A DNA stretch of 64,000 bases from Viscum album (taxonomy: Eukaryota > Streptophyta > Magnoliopsida > Santalales > Viscaceae). The translations under genes and the position numbers were made by a program. The number at the start of each line of letters is the position of its first letter. The first letter of the stretch is position 1. The notes below the pieces were generated by a model. The model made no database searches and was not told where the DNA came from. It saw nothing but the letters and a program-made list of their open reading frames with translations. Of this stretch, positions 31,701-44,685 are shown one piece after another. The stretch lies in contig OY728143.1 of assembly GCA_963277665.1 (NCBI GenBank), forward strand, positions 537,698,394 to 537,762,393. The letters are read 5' to 3'.

Positions 31701-34700
31701 TGGATCTCTATTTGTTTCTTTATTACTCAAATGACATGGAATTGAGATTAAATAAAAATTTTCCGAGTTCTGTGATTCATTCTTGAGAACCATCCACTTG
31801 GTGGAAGGAATTTATTTTATTAATTTAAAATAAAATTAGTTCTAGCATTAAAAATTCAAATTTTTATTTTATTAATCAAACTTATTTTCCAATAAAAACA
31901 CATAATATATGGGATGTGATTAATTAATTTTATTATTTATTTATTATCCTTCAATTTGACATCTCAAATAGGCCAAATGATAATATGTATAAAATATTAC
32001 AAATATTCAATTTGTGAAAACTACATGGGTGTTTATTTTATGTCCATAATCTAGTATTTATTCACCCATATCTTACAATATATTGAGCTTTAAAAAATAC
32101 ATTCACACACCAATATATCCCATTTCAAGATCCATATCACACATTTTGGGGCATCACCATCATGCCCAAGTTGGAATCCATATTCACCTAAGAGGAAAAA
32201 ACATTCCCAAGGGTGTTGTCTTCATAAGTTCACTAATTGGGTAATAAGTTAAAAAAAAGAGTGTAATCAGTATGTTTTTTTGGTGAATAGTAATTGGTAG
32301 TTGATACTATTTACACTCAAGTACCTACACACCCTTATAGTGAGTGATAAAAAGAAAACTATGGCCATGATACTGTATTTGTCGTTAATTTTTTTAATGA
32401 TGGATCAATAATACAAATTATTCATTGAAACTAATTTTAAAATAATTATCTAAAACAAAGAAAAATGAACCCTCTTGAATTTTACACAACAGGTTTCTAC
32501 TCACACATCTCTTAAATATATTCTTCTCTACGGGGGGAACCCTAACCAAATATTCTCTTAATGGGAAAACATCACCCAACAGTATAATAATAGGGAATAA
32601 TTCAAACTATCATTTCTAAATAATTATCCTTTCCTCTGGTCTCTTTCCTCACGAGATCCATTATAAATAAATACAGTCATTGCTAGGATGATAAATTCAC
32701 CTATGCCTCAAAAATGGAGATATATTTTACAAATAATTATACATGGGGGAGAACTTTACCCCAGCTACAATCATACAACATGCATCCCCAATTATTCCAT
32801 ACAATGGAATCATTTTTGTAGTCTCGTCTGACAAACCTAAATGAAATCCACTTGGTTATATTATTCTCTCAGGTTACATTGAAATTTTAATAAGATGAAA
32901 CAATTGATCTTGTGGGATTTTATTAGACCATGTTTACTCAATACACATTTCCACACTTTCAACCATAAAACTATGACTCCAAATATAAAAGAACATTCCA
33001 TTGACATAATAATGAATCCATTTCATCATATATTAACATAGTAAAATGTATCTCCCAATTATCCTTCCTATCTGGTGAGACCCTCCATGGATTTTTAATC
33101 GTGTATCATATTTATAACGAGGATCCTTATCAAGTAGACATAGTTGAAAAATATGTACAAACTAGGTGGCTAATGTGGATACCCAATTCATGAGCTATAT
33201 TCTATTATAAAACATAAAACACCTCTAGTTCCACGTAATGATTTTTTATTAGAGAGATGGTCATGAAAATAATCTAATCCTATTTTTATAGAGTGATGGT
33301 GTAAAAACATGGTAACATTACCCAACAAAATTATCATGATGTCATATTCCCCATGATTTCCATCATACTTCTATCTATGAAATAGATGAAAGTATGAATA
33401 ATATATTAAGTTCCTTTAAATAATGTCTAATCCCAATAAATGTTACTACAAACATAAGATTAATCCTAATAAACACCATTCAATACCCCTCAGTTTCATA
33501 GAAGTTATATGTGATAAATACACAACTCATTCACACAATGTCGTGCCCCCTTTACAACTATCTTCATGTGGCCATATTACTTATGAGACACAACCCACAC
33601 AAAGGCGTATACGCTCTATGAGAATTCCTTCCCCATATTCTTCTACTACCCCAAATATGATAAATAAAAAAGGGATTGACATGAATAATTTACATTAATC
33701 CATATTTTCCACCCTCCCCAAATCAAATTTTCTTATTTGGAAAATTCTTAAATATATAGATGTCCTTAGGATATGCCCATATAATGTATAACCATAACTA
33801 CAAGGTAATTTATTCATATGAAGAATGATGTGTAAGATATCCCATTTTAGATTATTCTTAGTGTCATATAGTTCATGGGTGCATGAAATTGAATGTATCT
33901 ATAACTTTTTATGGTTTCATTTCCCTAAAAAGCACAAAAATGGTCTTTTCCATGCTAATATAAAATGAATAGCCTATATAAATTATTTGAACCAAACGAT
34001 ATTGTTTTTAATTCTAATAATATTGATAGATGTGAAGCCCTTATCATGGGACTCATCCTAGATCATAAGAGCATAAAATCTACATGAATGGATATAATCT
34101 TCATATTTACCACATATGAATATTAAACTATAAAATAACCAAATATAAAATTAAAATAAATTATGGTGAACCTATAATATATATATATATATGTTTAAAT
34201 AAATTCACGGTTCAATAAGGTCATCAACACAAAGTTAACGGATCAGGAATAGTTATTAATGAATTATTTATTAACATTTATGACGTCTATAGGAGAGTGT
34301 TACAGTAGGAAATATGTCACCCTTAAAATGTTATATATAGATTACACTCCTATAAATATTAAAAATGATATAACAAAATTATCACTAATAAATTATAGGA
34401 GATCATATTCCATTTTCATGATGGTTTATGTCGACTAAATAAATACAAGAATAATGTGATTATGAAGAATATTTGATTACATTAAATAATTTAATAATGA
34501 ATTCCGTAGTGATATTTGATTTTATAAATTTCATTTCTCATCGAATATAAAATTTGGGGAGACATTCTAGATAAAAATTGGACAACCCAACTTGATTCGT
34601 TTACCTTTTTAGTAATTCTTTGATCTTACATCAGTTGTGATATTGAATTGTTGGGTATATTGAATGTAGATTTTGACCTATTTAGGAATGTCTCAGATTT

Positions 34701-36960
34701 CATGATATTTATTTAATCATATAGATAAATATTAAATCAAAAATTATGCATTCAACCACACAACCTACCTTATTAGTTTTTGAGTAGCAACTGGTGGCCA
34801 TAATTGAGTTCTTATGGATAAATATATACACCCTTAAAATAACCCAATTTACACCTAAGAATATATATATGTTATGTAGTTGATAAAAGAGAAAATTTTC
34901 ACAACTAATTATTTCCAAAAATATTAAATGAATGAAATGACCCTAAAATACCGTATCAATAATTAAATTTCACTACTATATTGATCTCATAAAATCACAT
35001 TGGATGGGATTCTCCTCCCACTATCATATTAATGATATGACATTGAGAGGCATGAATATCATTTTATCATGTCTATTAAAACAATTAAATAATTAATTAA
35101 CTTAATATATACCTAGTTTTATACATTTAAAAGGTGGAGGTGGATGTCATTTACATCTTGATGTTATTCCATCACTATTCAAAAATGAACAGACTATTAT
35201 TTTTATCACAAACAATTCTTCATAAATTTATCTGCTTATGAACTCACTAATGAAGTAATTTCTATAGGACATGAAATAGTCTCCAAGATCTGGTAACCTA
35301 GGAAAATGTATCATAGAGGATATCATACCACTATGGAAAGGGAATATATCCACATTGTTGTTCTAAATAGAAAATTATTTCATTATACAATGGATGAAGA
35401 TAAAAACAATGATACCATTCGAAATCATCCTAGATAATAATTTTTTTATAACATGGAATATTTGAATTTACCATGTTATACTATTCTATAATGAATTAGT
35501 GAGGAATCCCATTTGACGAACCAAATCACATAACTCGATAAACAAACCGCAAGATCCACATGTCTTCAAGAACACCCCATATACTCTAAAGGCATCCATC
35601 TTGTAGAAAGTCACTAGGATGTGTCCATGAGGAGACTTAGTTTATTAATTGAGATAGGTTGGGATGTGATAAAGTTATCCCATGGATTAATATTCTTTTT
35701 ATCATACTATTTCGGGATAGTATACATGAGACTTAGAAAGTATTGTAATTAGGTAATATTCTTGTTCTCCAAAGTAGCTAACCCTTATTTGGTGAAAAAT
35801 ACAAATTTCATACGATGGGGGTTTGATGTTTTGGATTATGTGTATTATTGTTGTTCTAATTTCACCATTGTGCGACACAATTGAATATTTGTTTTTTTTA
35901 TTGTTGTTTTTATAATTACCCTTATCTTTTTATGGTATGGAAGGCAGTGTCTCATGTATCAAAACAGTTTCTTGAGGATAGTTATGTTTTTCATTATTTC
36001 ATGTCATGTTTACTTACTATATGAATTTATTGCCTCATATTGATAGTGCCTTGACATTTATATATGATAAACACAATATCATTTCCTTGAAGGAAAAAAT
36101 TATTTCACTTTTAAATTTGTTTCCCCAATATATATTGTGCATTTCCGTATATCATAAGAGTAAAAACATAATTAAAAAATTACTACATGTTTGGGAAAAG
36201 TTGCATAAGTTTCATGGTCTGAAACATTACATTAATTTTATTACAGATATTCCAATTATAGTTTATAAAGTTATAACATCAATAAAATAAGAATTGTTAT
36301 ACATACAATAAAATAATAATAAATTGCTGCTTACATTGTGTAAATAGGTGAAAACATCTTGTTATAGTTACATGTAATATGATTTTCAATTAATATAGAA
36401 TAGTACTACAGAACATGGAAATTAACGTTGATTCTAACTATAAATTTATATTTATATAGCTGGATATACTTAAGAAATATAGAGTTATAAATTTAAAAGG
36501 CATTGATTTATATCAATAGATAATGATAATTATGACATAAAGATAATTTTCCTCAAAACATGTAATTTAATATTAATATAATAGAATATAAATAAATAAA
36601 TATTTTAATCTTACAAATATCATGAAGATAGATTTTGGGTAGTATGGTTAGTATTTTTTGTGTAGTGATCCCTTATTTGTATACATATAGAATGTTCAAT
36701 TATTTTCACATAAGAATGAGTTATGAATCATTTAAATGGAAATTTTAGTTATATTCATACTAAAAGGACATAGGTCGATCACCAAGAAGGTGGAAACAAA
36801 AAAACTCTTGACGTGGAAGGACCTAACCTTCCATAAGTGAAAAGTGTGTAACATACAGATATATATTACATCATTAATAATGTACACTAAAGTGTGGGTT
36901 ATTAATGACTTATATATAATATTAATGGATCACTGTGCCCTAATACAATTATGATAAATC
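31700..36960. other. unassigned A+T-rich DNA upstream of element A2
   Basis: No gene is supported here. The 5' LTR and primer-binding site of element A2 should lie in the right part of this interval, but I could not find a copy of the CCAAT/TATA block seen after A2 or a clear tRNA-complementary site. C-rich patches near 32,150-32,560 (including GGGGGGAACCCTAACC at 32,531) and 33,560-33,720 look like relics of LTRs. The 91-codon frame at 33,423-33,698 and the 94-codon frame at 36,006-36,290 match no family I know. Confidence 0.4.
34177..34192. repeat. AT microsatellite
   Basis: Eight AT dinucleotides in gene-free DNA. Confidence 0.85.
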
Positions 36961-36979
36961 TAACATGAGAGTTTCATCA

Positions 36980-37760
36980 GTAAAATCCACTTACATTCTT
37001 AGGGGATGGAGGCCCCCAAGTTGATATGAAATGGAAAGATTCAATAGTATATATCTTTGAGCATCTAGTGATGCCTCCATTGTGTATGATCATATTCCCC
37101 ATATATATGCTTTATGGTTCTGCTAGGATTTTGTGTGATGTCATTACTATGTAAAAACATCATTAGAATATGTTCCAGAGAAATTTCTATACTAATTTCT
37201 TTGACAATTTCCTTATTTCGTCAATGTGGGATTACTGATATACTATGTTTTTTGGACATGGAGTTATGATCTGCAGATGTTATGGATTATTTATCTCACA
37301 TTATTATGCTTCACTTTTTTCCACTAACTTAACAAATGATGAGATTTTGAGAGTGATCATTTGAGAATGGGTCAGTTCTGAAATCATGTCATAGGTAAAT
37401 ATATTTCATTTGACTAGCATTTCTAGGATTGTGATCCACTAATCAATAAGACCAAACCGATGGTAAAAGACATTATTAATATGATCCAAGGAAGGGTTTT
37501 AGGTTTACCTATAATAAAAAAATGGTGTTAGGAGAGTTCTTGATAGTGTAGTTGAAGACAATGTATTCACACTCAAAAGTTTATTAATGTTTCATAAGTG
37601 TAGGAGGAAGTGTCACATAAATCCTCACATTAATTGAAAAATTTCTGAGTGTCGTGATTTTAAAAGAGTAGGGATTATTTTTAAGGGTTTTTTGAACATT
37701 ATTTCTATTTATAGCAGAATAGGATCTTCACCTTCTCCACATTATAGAGATTGATATGCA
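36980..37760 (+). pseudogene. Ty3/Gypsy gag remnant (element A2)
   Basis: Gag forms the virus-like particle that packages element RNA. The stretch starting near 36,984 reads NPLTFLGDGG, then about ten residues on KWKDSIVYIFEHL. This matches the Gypsy gag opening, P-F-G followed by W---IE-IF--L. No complete frame survives: stops are frequent, and a CCHC zinc knuckle is no longer readable. Its place about 1.3 kb before the RT start is where gag belongs. Assignment is by motif and position; I am fairly sure of the family but not of the ends. Confidence 0.6.
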
Positions 37761-38300
37761 GCCCCATGCTAGGATAGATGTTGAGCTACCCTAGGTTATG
37801 AAAAATAAAAAAAAAGATATCAGAGGTATGACTTGTGACATTTAATTCCAACTTAGTGGACACATATCTGGTAGTTAGGTTACAGTTCAAGGACTGGTAA
37901 CAAGTTATATTTCTGAAATAATACTAATTACAAATGAGTATAGTGTTTGGATGTCTATCGTATGAGTTATTATCTTGGTATCAACTACATTAGTATCCTT
38001 ATTTTTTGAAATATTATCTTCTCATGATTTTCCACTTGAGAAAGGTGCGTACCAATTCCTATAGAAACTATTATCCCTCAAAATGATGTCCATTTATATC
38101 ACTATGAAAATTGAATAGTTGGATCCATCTAATGTTTACTTAGTTTGATATGACTACAGGGTATACTTCACATCGACATAGGGTGATATTTTTAATCACA
38201 AGTGAGAATATGTTGAGTATGAAAGTAGATCTAGAACTGAGCCACATGGGCTATGTTTATTGAATTCCTAGATTTATAGTATCTATATGGATTTTTATGG
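37760..38300 (+). pseudogene. expected gag-end and protease region (element A2)
   Basis: The aspartic protease and the gag tail should lie between gag and RT. The codon-like texture continues, but I cannot identify the D-S/T-G active-site triplet or the ILGMDWL motif. This entry rests on position only. Confidence 0.35.
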
Positions 38301-38329
38301 AAAACTTATTACTAGTTTATATATATATA

Positions 38330-39200
38330 ATCATATTAGAAATTTCTTCCACTATATTTTCTCTATGATACTTCCTTATAGAGAGTTAGATGTTAAAATT
38401 GAGCTACTTCTAGGAGGATCAATGATATCATTTCCACTAAAGAGGATGTGTACTTATGAGATGTGTGATTTCAAATGGAATCGAGATGGGGTGTAGGCTA
38501 AGGGTTTTATATGACCCAATACTTCCATTTAGGTTTCACCTGTTATTTTTTCCAAGAAGGTAGACTTTACCCTTAGTATTTGGATAGATTACCATCATTT
38601 AAAAAAGATTATAGTTATAATTAATTATAAATTGCCTTATATAGAGGACTTATTCAACCATATCCTAGTATCTTAGGATTTTAAAATAATAATTTTTGGT
38701 TATCTTATAATCAATTATGAGTCATTCCTTCACACGTACACAAAAATTTGATTTAAAATAGATATATCCATTAAAAGTATATGGTTATTAAAATTATATG
38801 AAAAAACACATCTACCATTTTTTATAGACCAGGTGAATCTGGTTATCCACCCATATCATGATTCATAATTTTATTCCTCGTGGTTGATATGTTGGGGATT
38901 TCTTATACTCAATGAAGCCACCCGAAAAATGTTGATACTGTGTTTAATATATACGTGCGAAGAAAATGTATTATATTTTTCCCAAACATAACATTGGGAT
39001 TAACCATTTCCTCATAAAGGCCCCTACCATCTCAAGGAGGTGATTATCATTTGACCTTGTAAATATGACTTCCATTATTTATCTGTAGCATACTATTTTT
39101 TTTAATAAATAGTTTCTTGGGACTGGATGGATATAAAATGTGTTTCATTCATAAAAATTTAGACAATGTATAATCTATTTTAAGATTTAGAAATATATGA
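38330..39200 (+). pseudogene. Ty3/Gypsy reverse transcriptase remnant (element A2)
   Basis: Reverse transcriptase copies element RNA into cDNA. An open stretch at 38,287-38,496 reads SMILPYRELDVKIELLLGG and then PLKRM, equivalent to the LPGLPP-RE-EF-IEL-PGT...PYRM lead-in of Gypsy RT. From about 38,500 it continues GFI, PNTSI, SPVIF, IDYHHLKK and YKLPYIEDLF, equivalent to GFI-PS-SPW-APVLF, IDYR-LNK and YPLPRIDDLF. In-frame stops interrupt these blocks. The later SGYHQ and catalytic FIDD blocks are not readable, so the distal half is badly decayed or partly deleted. Family assignment is secure. Confidence 0.85.
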
Positions 39201-39429
39201 ATGAAATTATTATGTTCTAGATACTACGATTCCAAATTTCAAGTGCTGAAAGTTATATTGAAATCAATACTGCTCATAAATCTGAAAGAGATGGAGAAAA
39301 CATATATTATATTTATGATGAATTATTAACTAGACCAGGACTAATCCAGATGTTAGATGATCAATTAATGTTTCTATGGTATTTATATATTTATGGATCA
39401 ATAGAGAATTTTACCTCCTCACAACAACA

Positions 39430-39610
39430 ATCATGAGGTAGTAGTACATATTGTACATAGTTGGAGACATTTTCTGATGGGAGAGTGGTTTTTTGTTTAC
39501 ACAGGCCATTCAATCCACAAATATATATTTAGTTATCATGAATTGAATCTCAGGACGTGAACGGGTTAAATATATACTATCATATGAAATTAGGTGTTCA
39601 TTTAAACTAA
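39430..39610 (+). pseudogene. Ty3/Gypsy RNase H remnant (element A2)
   Basis: RNase H removes the RNA template during reverse transcription. The plus strand reads HEVVVHIVHSWRHFLMG, then FFVYTGHSIHKYIF and HELNLRT. This follows the Gypsy pattern HD-ELAA-V-ALK-WRHYL-G, F-V-TDHKSLKYIF, -ELN-RQ. The Asp of TDH has become Gly, which would remove a catalytic residue. It lies about 500 bases before the integrase, as expected. Confidence 0.8.
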
Positions 39611-40099
39611 GGATATTTAGTGTCACTAATGATTCTTTAAGGTAGAATACACTTAAAAAAGATTTTAGGGAGGCTCGTAGTGAGTGGATGTTGATGAAAT
39701 TATTTCCGGCGAGGAATTTAAAGTTATAGGGGAATCATAATAATCCTATACATATAACTTTACTAGTGAAATTTTCGCTTCATGATATAGTGAAGATGAG
39801 AAATCTATCATACTGTAAGGTCTTGGTCCTACGGGAGAGTGATTCTAGTGCAGACTCACTACTGAGCGAGATTTATGATGGAAATGAGATATTGCGTGTT
39901 GAAGGATGTGTTTCGATTTCAATATAATTAAGAGATTAATTAATATTGGAGTATTATGATTTTGTGGGTGGTACAACACTGTCATATAAAGTTGTTATTT
40001 CAATTATTAAACCAGTATTTGTATATGGGATGAATATGTAGATAACCGATTTTTTCACCTAATGATCAACCTATCATTAGGGTAAGGTGAAACACGAAT

Positions 40100-40640
40100 G
40101 ACCTGGATGGTTTTTAGAGACATATCCCTTTACAGATTTGGAATGTGATGAAATAATCATAGATTTTGTGACTATAATATCCAAAAACTTCACATAAGAG
40201 ATTGAGGATGGGTCATTATAGATAGAAGGATGATAGTCACCCACATTCTACCCACCAATGATGACTTTTTTGTGAATGATCTTCAAAATCTATTTGTTTG
40301 AGATATTAGCTGATGTCGTAGTAATACATGGACCATTATCTCAAATAGAGGTTATATTTTATTTTTTAGTTTAGGTTAGGGATTAAGAGTGAATAATTTA
40401 TACATTGAATTTTGAGTATAAACTAGCACCCTCAGACTTTCATGTAGTCTGAGCATACAATTACGATGTAAGAGGATATTCTTACGGCATGCAACTATTA
40501 TTTTTAATTTTATTGGGATAAGAATATGCCTCTATTTGAGATATCATACAATAACTTATTTTAGGAAACAATATGAATTCATCCTTATGACCATATATCT
40601 AGTAGGTCATGTGGATCACCCATGTTATGGTAGAGGATGG
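40100..40640 (+). pseudogene. Ty3/Gypsy integrase core remnant (element A2)
   Basis: This is the catalytic DDE domain of integrase. Readable blocks are GWVIIDRRMIVTHILP, equivalent to IWVIVDRLTKSAHFLP; TIISNRGYILFFS, equivalent to SIVSDRDPRFTS with the catalytic Asp changed to Asn; and near 40,620 YGRGWRGS, equivalent to the YGR-CR-P that follows the core. Asp to Asn by GAT to AAT is a single G to A transition, in keeping with the general decay. Several stops interrupt the frame. Confidence 0.8.
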
Positions 40641-40849
40641 AGAGGCAGTGTTATTGGAACATCATCTCATTCAGGAGACATTTGAGTAGGTGTTACTTAT
40701 CGTGATGTATATGGATATATAACTTCCTTGGAAAAAGATTTATACGAACCATCATTTATGAAATATCATTTTATTGGTTGGGGATTTGGACTTTTTGGAT
40801 GTTTATCATAGTTCATGAAATATATATATTTAGTGATATATTAATCTAA

Positions 40850-41240
40850 CTACTTGTTATTTCAATAAATTTATGATTCTGGAGAGATTTGGATCAGTAT
40901 CTTATCAATTGGAGGTAGCTTATAGGTATTAATTAACAAATACTGTATTCCATGTGTTTAAGTTTCATTTTACTGAATCAATCACAAATCATAATATATA
41001 TCTTAATGACGTTGAATTAGTGGATAATGCATCGATCAAGGAGCATCATATTTATATTGGTTATCAGAGAAAAAATGCTATCCATGGTTGTTCACTTTAT
41101 TTAGTATGAGTTTTTTGGAAGAATTAACATGTACAAGGAGAGACCATGGTGTGATATGCCATTATATATTATTATTTGGAAGAGTTTTTCAAAGACGATT
41201 CTTTACTAATATTATAATGGAAACTCAAATATGAGTTTGA
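40850..41240 (+). pseudogene. Ty3/Gypsy integrase C-terminal domain remnant (element A2)
   Basis: The last part of the polyprotein. Near 40,880-40,980 it reads RFGSVSYQLEVAYRY and VFHVFKFHFTES, equivalent to RIG-VAYRL and VFHVS-L. Near 41,100 LV, VFWKN and HVQGETMV correspond to LVKVLWKNH-VEEATW. The domain ends about 41,235. One in-frame stop separates the VAYR and VFHV blocks. Confidence 0.75.
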
Positions 41241-42600
41241 TTTTGTTGGGATGTTATATGAACCTGTTTTTTAATTTATCTACAACATAATTAAATTAAA
41301 TGTAAACGTATTATTTTTTCTTATAAATGTTAATAAAGGATCGATGAATAGTTTTTGACCATTTGAGGCCTTTTTAGATACTAGAGCTCTGGCTTTTTCG
41401 ATGAACGTGGTGAGGTGCGTGATTCGCACAATGTATGGGTTTACTATGTAGCTCAACCTTGTGAGACCTATAGGGTTCCACATTGGTTTTATAAACATGA
41501 TATCATGGACTAATGAATATATTGGAAGATGTATAATTTTTGAATAAGGGGGTTTTCATATTTTATGTATGGTTAGTCTAACTGTGCAACTCATGAAGTG
41601 TGAGGGTAGATAACATTGATAATATTTTCTCATGGTTGGGGAATGGATCAGAAAACAATCTATAAAAATAGTGTGACACTTTATGGAAGGTTAAATTTTC
41701 GCATTTCCCCCCCAATCCATATATAATACCCCTCCTCTTTTCTTCTTCATTCCATACACTACATCCCCCTATCAAGAGAGGTCCTCCATGGATTAATTAT
41801 AAACAATAAAGTCTCTCCTTTATATAGGATATAATAAGACCACCATCTAGCAGCATCAAAACATATTGATATGTACTTAAATATTTTACCTTCCATCTTT
41901 ATTTTACCTCTCCAATATCGATGATATTTTAATGTATGCTAATATACACAATTCTTTGGGGGGTTTTTGATTTCTTTATTTTCATCCAATCTAAATAAAA
42001 TCTGAAACATATATTGGATTAGGGTTCATGAAACACTATAAAGATGTTATTATATAACATTACCTAGTTTATGTCACTTATATTTCCACTTTTTTAACAC
42101 ATATTGGATTCACCAATGCATAACCCCTGAAATAAATATTCCATATATTAGTCACCTAAGTGTAAAACCTAAACACTGAAATTGATTCCCCTTATATCAT
42201 TGGAAAATAATTATATCAACCTCGGACACTATTTGGGTTCTCCTTGTATATTCCAGTGTGACCCCTTTCATATTAATAACCAAAAAACCCTTTGAAATTT
42301 TTGGATTGACATCCTCAGGTGTTACAATTAAATTAGATAGTTGAATTGATTACCTTTACACTGAGAAAGTATATCCCACTTGGATAATTAAAATTTTAAA
42401 TTAAATGTTATATGGTAGGATATATAATATAATATTTTTTATAGTGAAATATAATATAATAATAATGAATTAAATAATGTGAATTAACTGAGAATAATTT
42501 CAAATATACATGATTTTTTTATAAATACAATGTTTGTATAATTATGATGGTCTTTTTAATATTAATGGAATTTTTATAATTAATTCATCATTGGAGTATC
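41240..42600 (+). mobile_element. probable 3' LTR of element A2
   Basis: This sequence follows directly after the integrase end and has the make-up of an LTR: a U3-like first part, a CCAAT/TATA block at 41,712-41,728 and a C/T-rich leader after it. No second copy was found upstream, so the LTR call rests on position and composition. Minus-strand open frames at 41,280-41,498 and 41,578-41,775 lie inside it and are probably chance. Confidence 0.45.
41712..41728 (+). promoter_or_regulatory. CCAAT plus TATA-like motif of an LTR promoter
   Basis: CCAAT is followed three bases later by TATATAATA and then a C/T-rich stretch (ACCCCTCCTCTTTTC). This arrangement is typical of the U3/R boundary of plant Gypsy LTRs and would drive plus-strand transcription. 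The unusually close spacing of CCAAT to TATA makes the CCAAT match less meaningful. No transcription start can be fixed from sequence alone. Confidence 0.4.
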
Positions 42601-44685
42601 AATGGAGATCCTATAGTACTTATAGTATACACTATGATTCATTAATATGATTTAAAATATAGATAACATTCATAAAATTTAGAAAATGTCAAATTTTTAA
42701 TAAAATGATTCAATATAATACCAATGAATAACTCTACTCATATCAGGTAATTAGAATTTATCGGACACACCTTTTATATTAATCTAATTATCATTGATAG
42801 GAGGTGGTATGGATTCTTCCAATGGGTTAATATATTGTTTCATTCCCTATCAGTAAATTACATTGCTAGATTTGGTTATTAGAGTTGTTCGGTGGAGGTT
42901 CTAAGAGTTTATGGTAGAAGCTGGTTGTGAAATAGAAATGCTATAAAAAATACATATAATGTAAATGAATTACACAACATGAAATATGGCTTCACTGGTT
43001 TTAAATAGTTATTTCAAAATGTTTAGTTTTTTGGGGTTAAATAATAAATAGGATATATGTTTTTCAGTCGAATATTGAATCTCAGAGTTACATGACGTGA
43101 AATGGGATTAAATGTCATGTGATTCCCGGGTGTTGTAAAGTTTTAATGGGTTTTTCTACCCAGTGTTTTTTAAAAACCTAAAACCAATGGCTCCTCTCAT
43201 GTTCTACAAATTTTTTGAACATATATTTTATTTTTTGGAGATTTGTTTCAATATTTATTGATCTTTGGGCTTCCATCATCGATCTGTGTTGACATTTCTA
43301 ATAGTTCTCACATGTTTCCTTCTTTTATTCATAAGAGTTTTTCTGCGGTGGTGCGGTTTGGTTATGGGTGTGAGTTTTGCAACCATATTGAGGGTAATTA
43401 GTTATAGTATACGTTGATATTTGTTCTATTATGGTGTGTTTTTTGTTTTTAGGCATACATTGTTACCCGGTGGTGAAAAATCATTTTGAAAATCCACTTT
43501 GGGTTAGGATTTCCAACATCACACTTTATCTTGTATCATGGGATAAAGGGTTTCCCTTTTAGGTTATGGTTATTATAGATTTATTAAAGAAAATCAATTT
43601 GGTGATTTTATGTTGGAATTTAATTTTGTTTGTTTATCATGCTTTTACAACTTTGATATTATTCTGATATTGTGAACTTTATGGACCTAATCCCTACTTC
43701 AAATTCTGGCTATTTGAGGATTATTTGTACTGGATATATTTGTTTTGATTTCTTTTTTGGTTGTGATTGATATGATGTCACCCTAAAAATAATATAATAT
43801 AACCACTAATGTGTTATTACTAAACTGGTTTACCCAAGATTATGATTTGTGTGATAACATCTCTAAAATATAGTGGAATATGATAACACACCCATAATAA
43901 ATATGTAATGTAATTTTGATCTATGGGTATGTGCTGATAATTTAAGTGGTGATTATGTTTTCTGTGTTATTCAGTTAATATGGTGTGGATATTTATTTTT
44001 GGGCCATTCTTTTGGGGTGTTATGGTGATATTTTTGGGGATGACTATTTACATGAAATATATGGTTTATTCATGCTAAATTTCCTAGTAGTGATGGAATA
44101 AAATAATGTTTAATTGTGTGTTGGGAATTTATCAATAGAAAATTTACTAACTGGTATGTGATTAAATTTGGTTCTTTATAAATAAGGAAATGAATTCAGT
44201 TACAAAATGATATTGGTTTGAAATGTGATGTTGTGTTTATGGTACAATGTGTGTTTTTAAGCATTTAAAGGTGACAGCGAATGTGATAGTTTTGTATGTT
44301 TATTATCTTATGGTGAACTTATAGGTTAATATTGAGTATTTGATACTCTATATGTATACTTTCTTATTAATTATTATTTATATACACACCCCACCCACAT
44401 TTATCACTAGGTGTCAAACACAGTCACGTGAAGGGGTCTCATTCCCAACATCCCTATGGGGGGATGGATGGCTGGTGAGATTCTATTCATAGCCACCTGT
44501 TGCATTATATATTGGCCAATGTGTTTTTGCGTTTAAATTTAATATGTGTCCCAGATGACTTTGAGATAATATGTGATATGTATCCCTTGTGTCTTGTAGA
44601 TGAGACGTGTTGTGACAGTCCATGTGTGTGTGGGTATGATCAATTAGTTCTCACTGCCTTGATGTGTGTTGGTGGTAAGTGTTGT

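Larger units (their letters stand above)
36980..42600 (+). mobile_element. decayed Ty3/Gypsy retrotransposon A2
   Basis: Recognisable domains occur on the plus strand in the order gag, reverse transcriptase, RNase H, integrase. RT before integrase is the Ty3/Gypsy order; Ty1/Copia has integrase before RT. From the first gag motif to the integrase end is about 4.26 kb, a normal internal length for chromoviruses. All frames are broken by stops and shifts. LTR-like sequence follows the integrase; the matching 5' LTR was not identified. Element B begins within about 100 bases of the tail of this one, so their order of insertion is not clear from the junction. Confidence 0.75.

Noticed and set aside
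33423..33698. 91-codon plus-strand frame with many P, S, H and N residues
   Set aside because: No domain, signal or homologous motif is seen. It sits in decayed, LTR-like C-rich sequence, and its codon make-up follows local base composition.
36006..36290. 94-codon plus-strand frame just before element A2
   Set aside because: No known motif. It lies where A2's 5' LTR or leader should be, and it is rich in I, K, N and Y as expected from A+T-rich chance frames.
36807..36832. GGAAGG/CCTTCC hairpin considered as a terminator or regulatory site
   Set aside because: A six-base stem with a six-base loop is weak, and bacterial-type terminators are not expected in this plant-like DNA.
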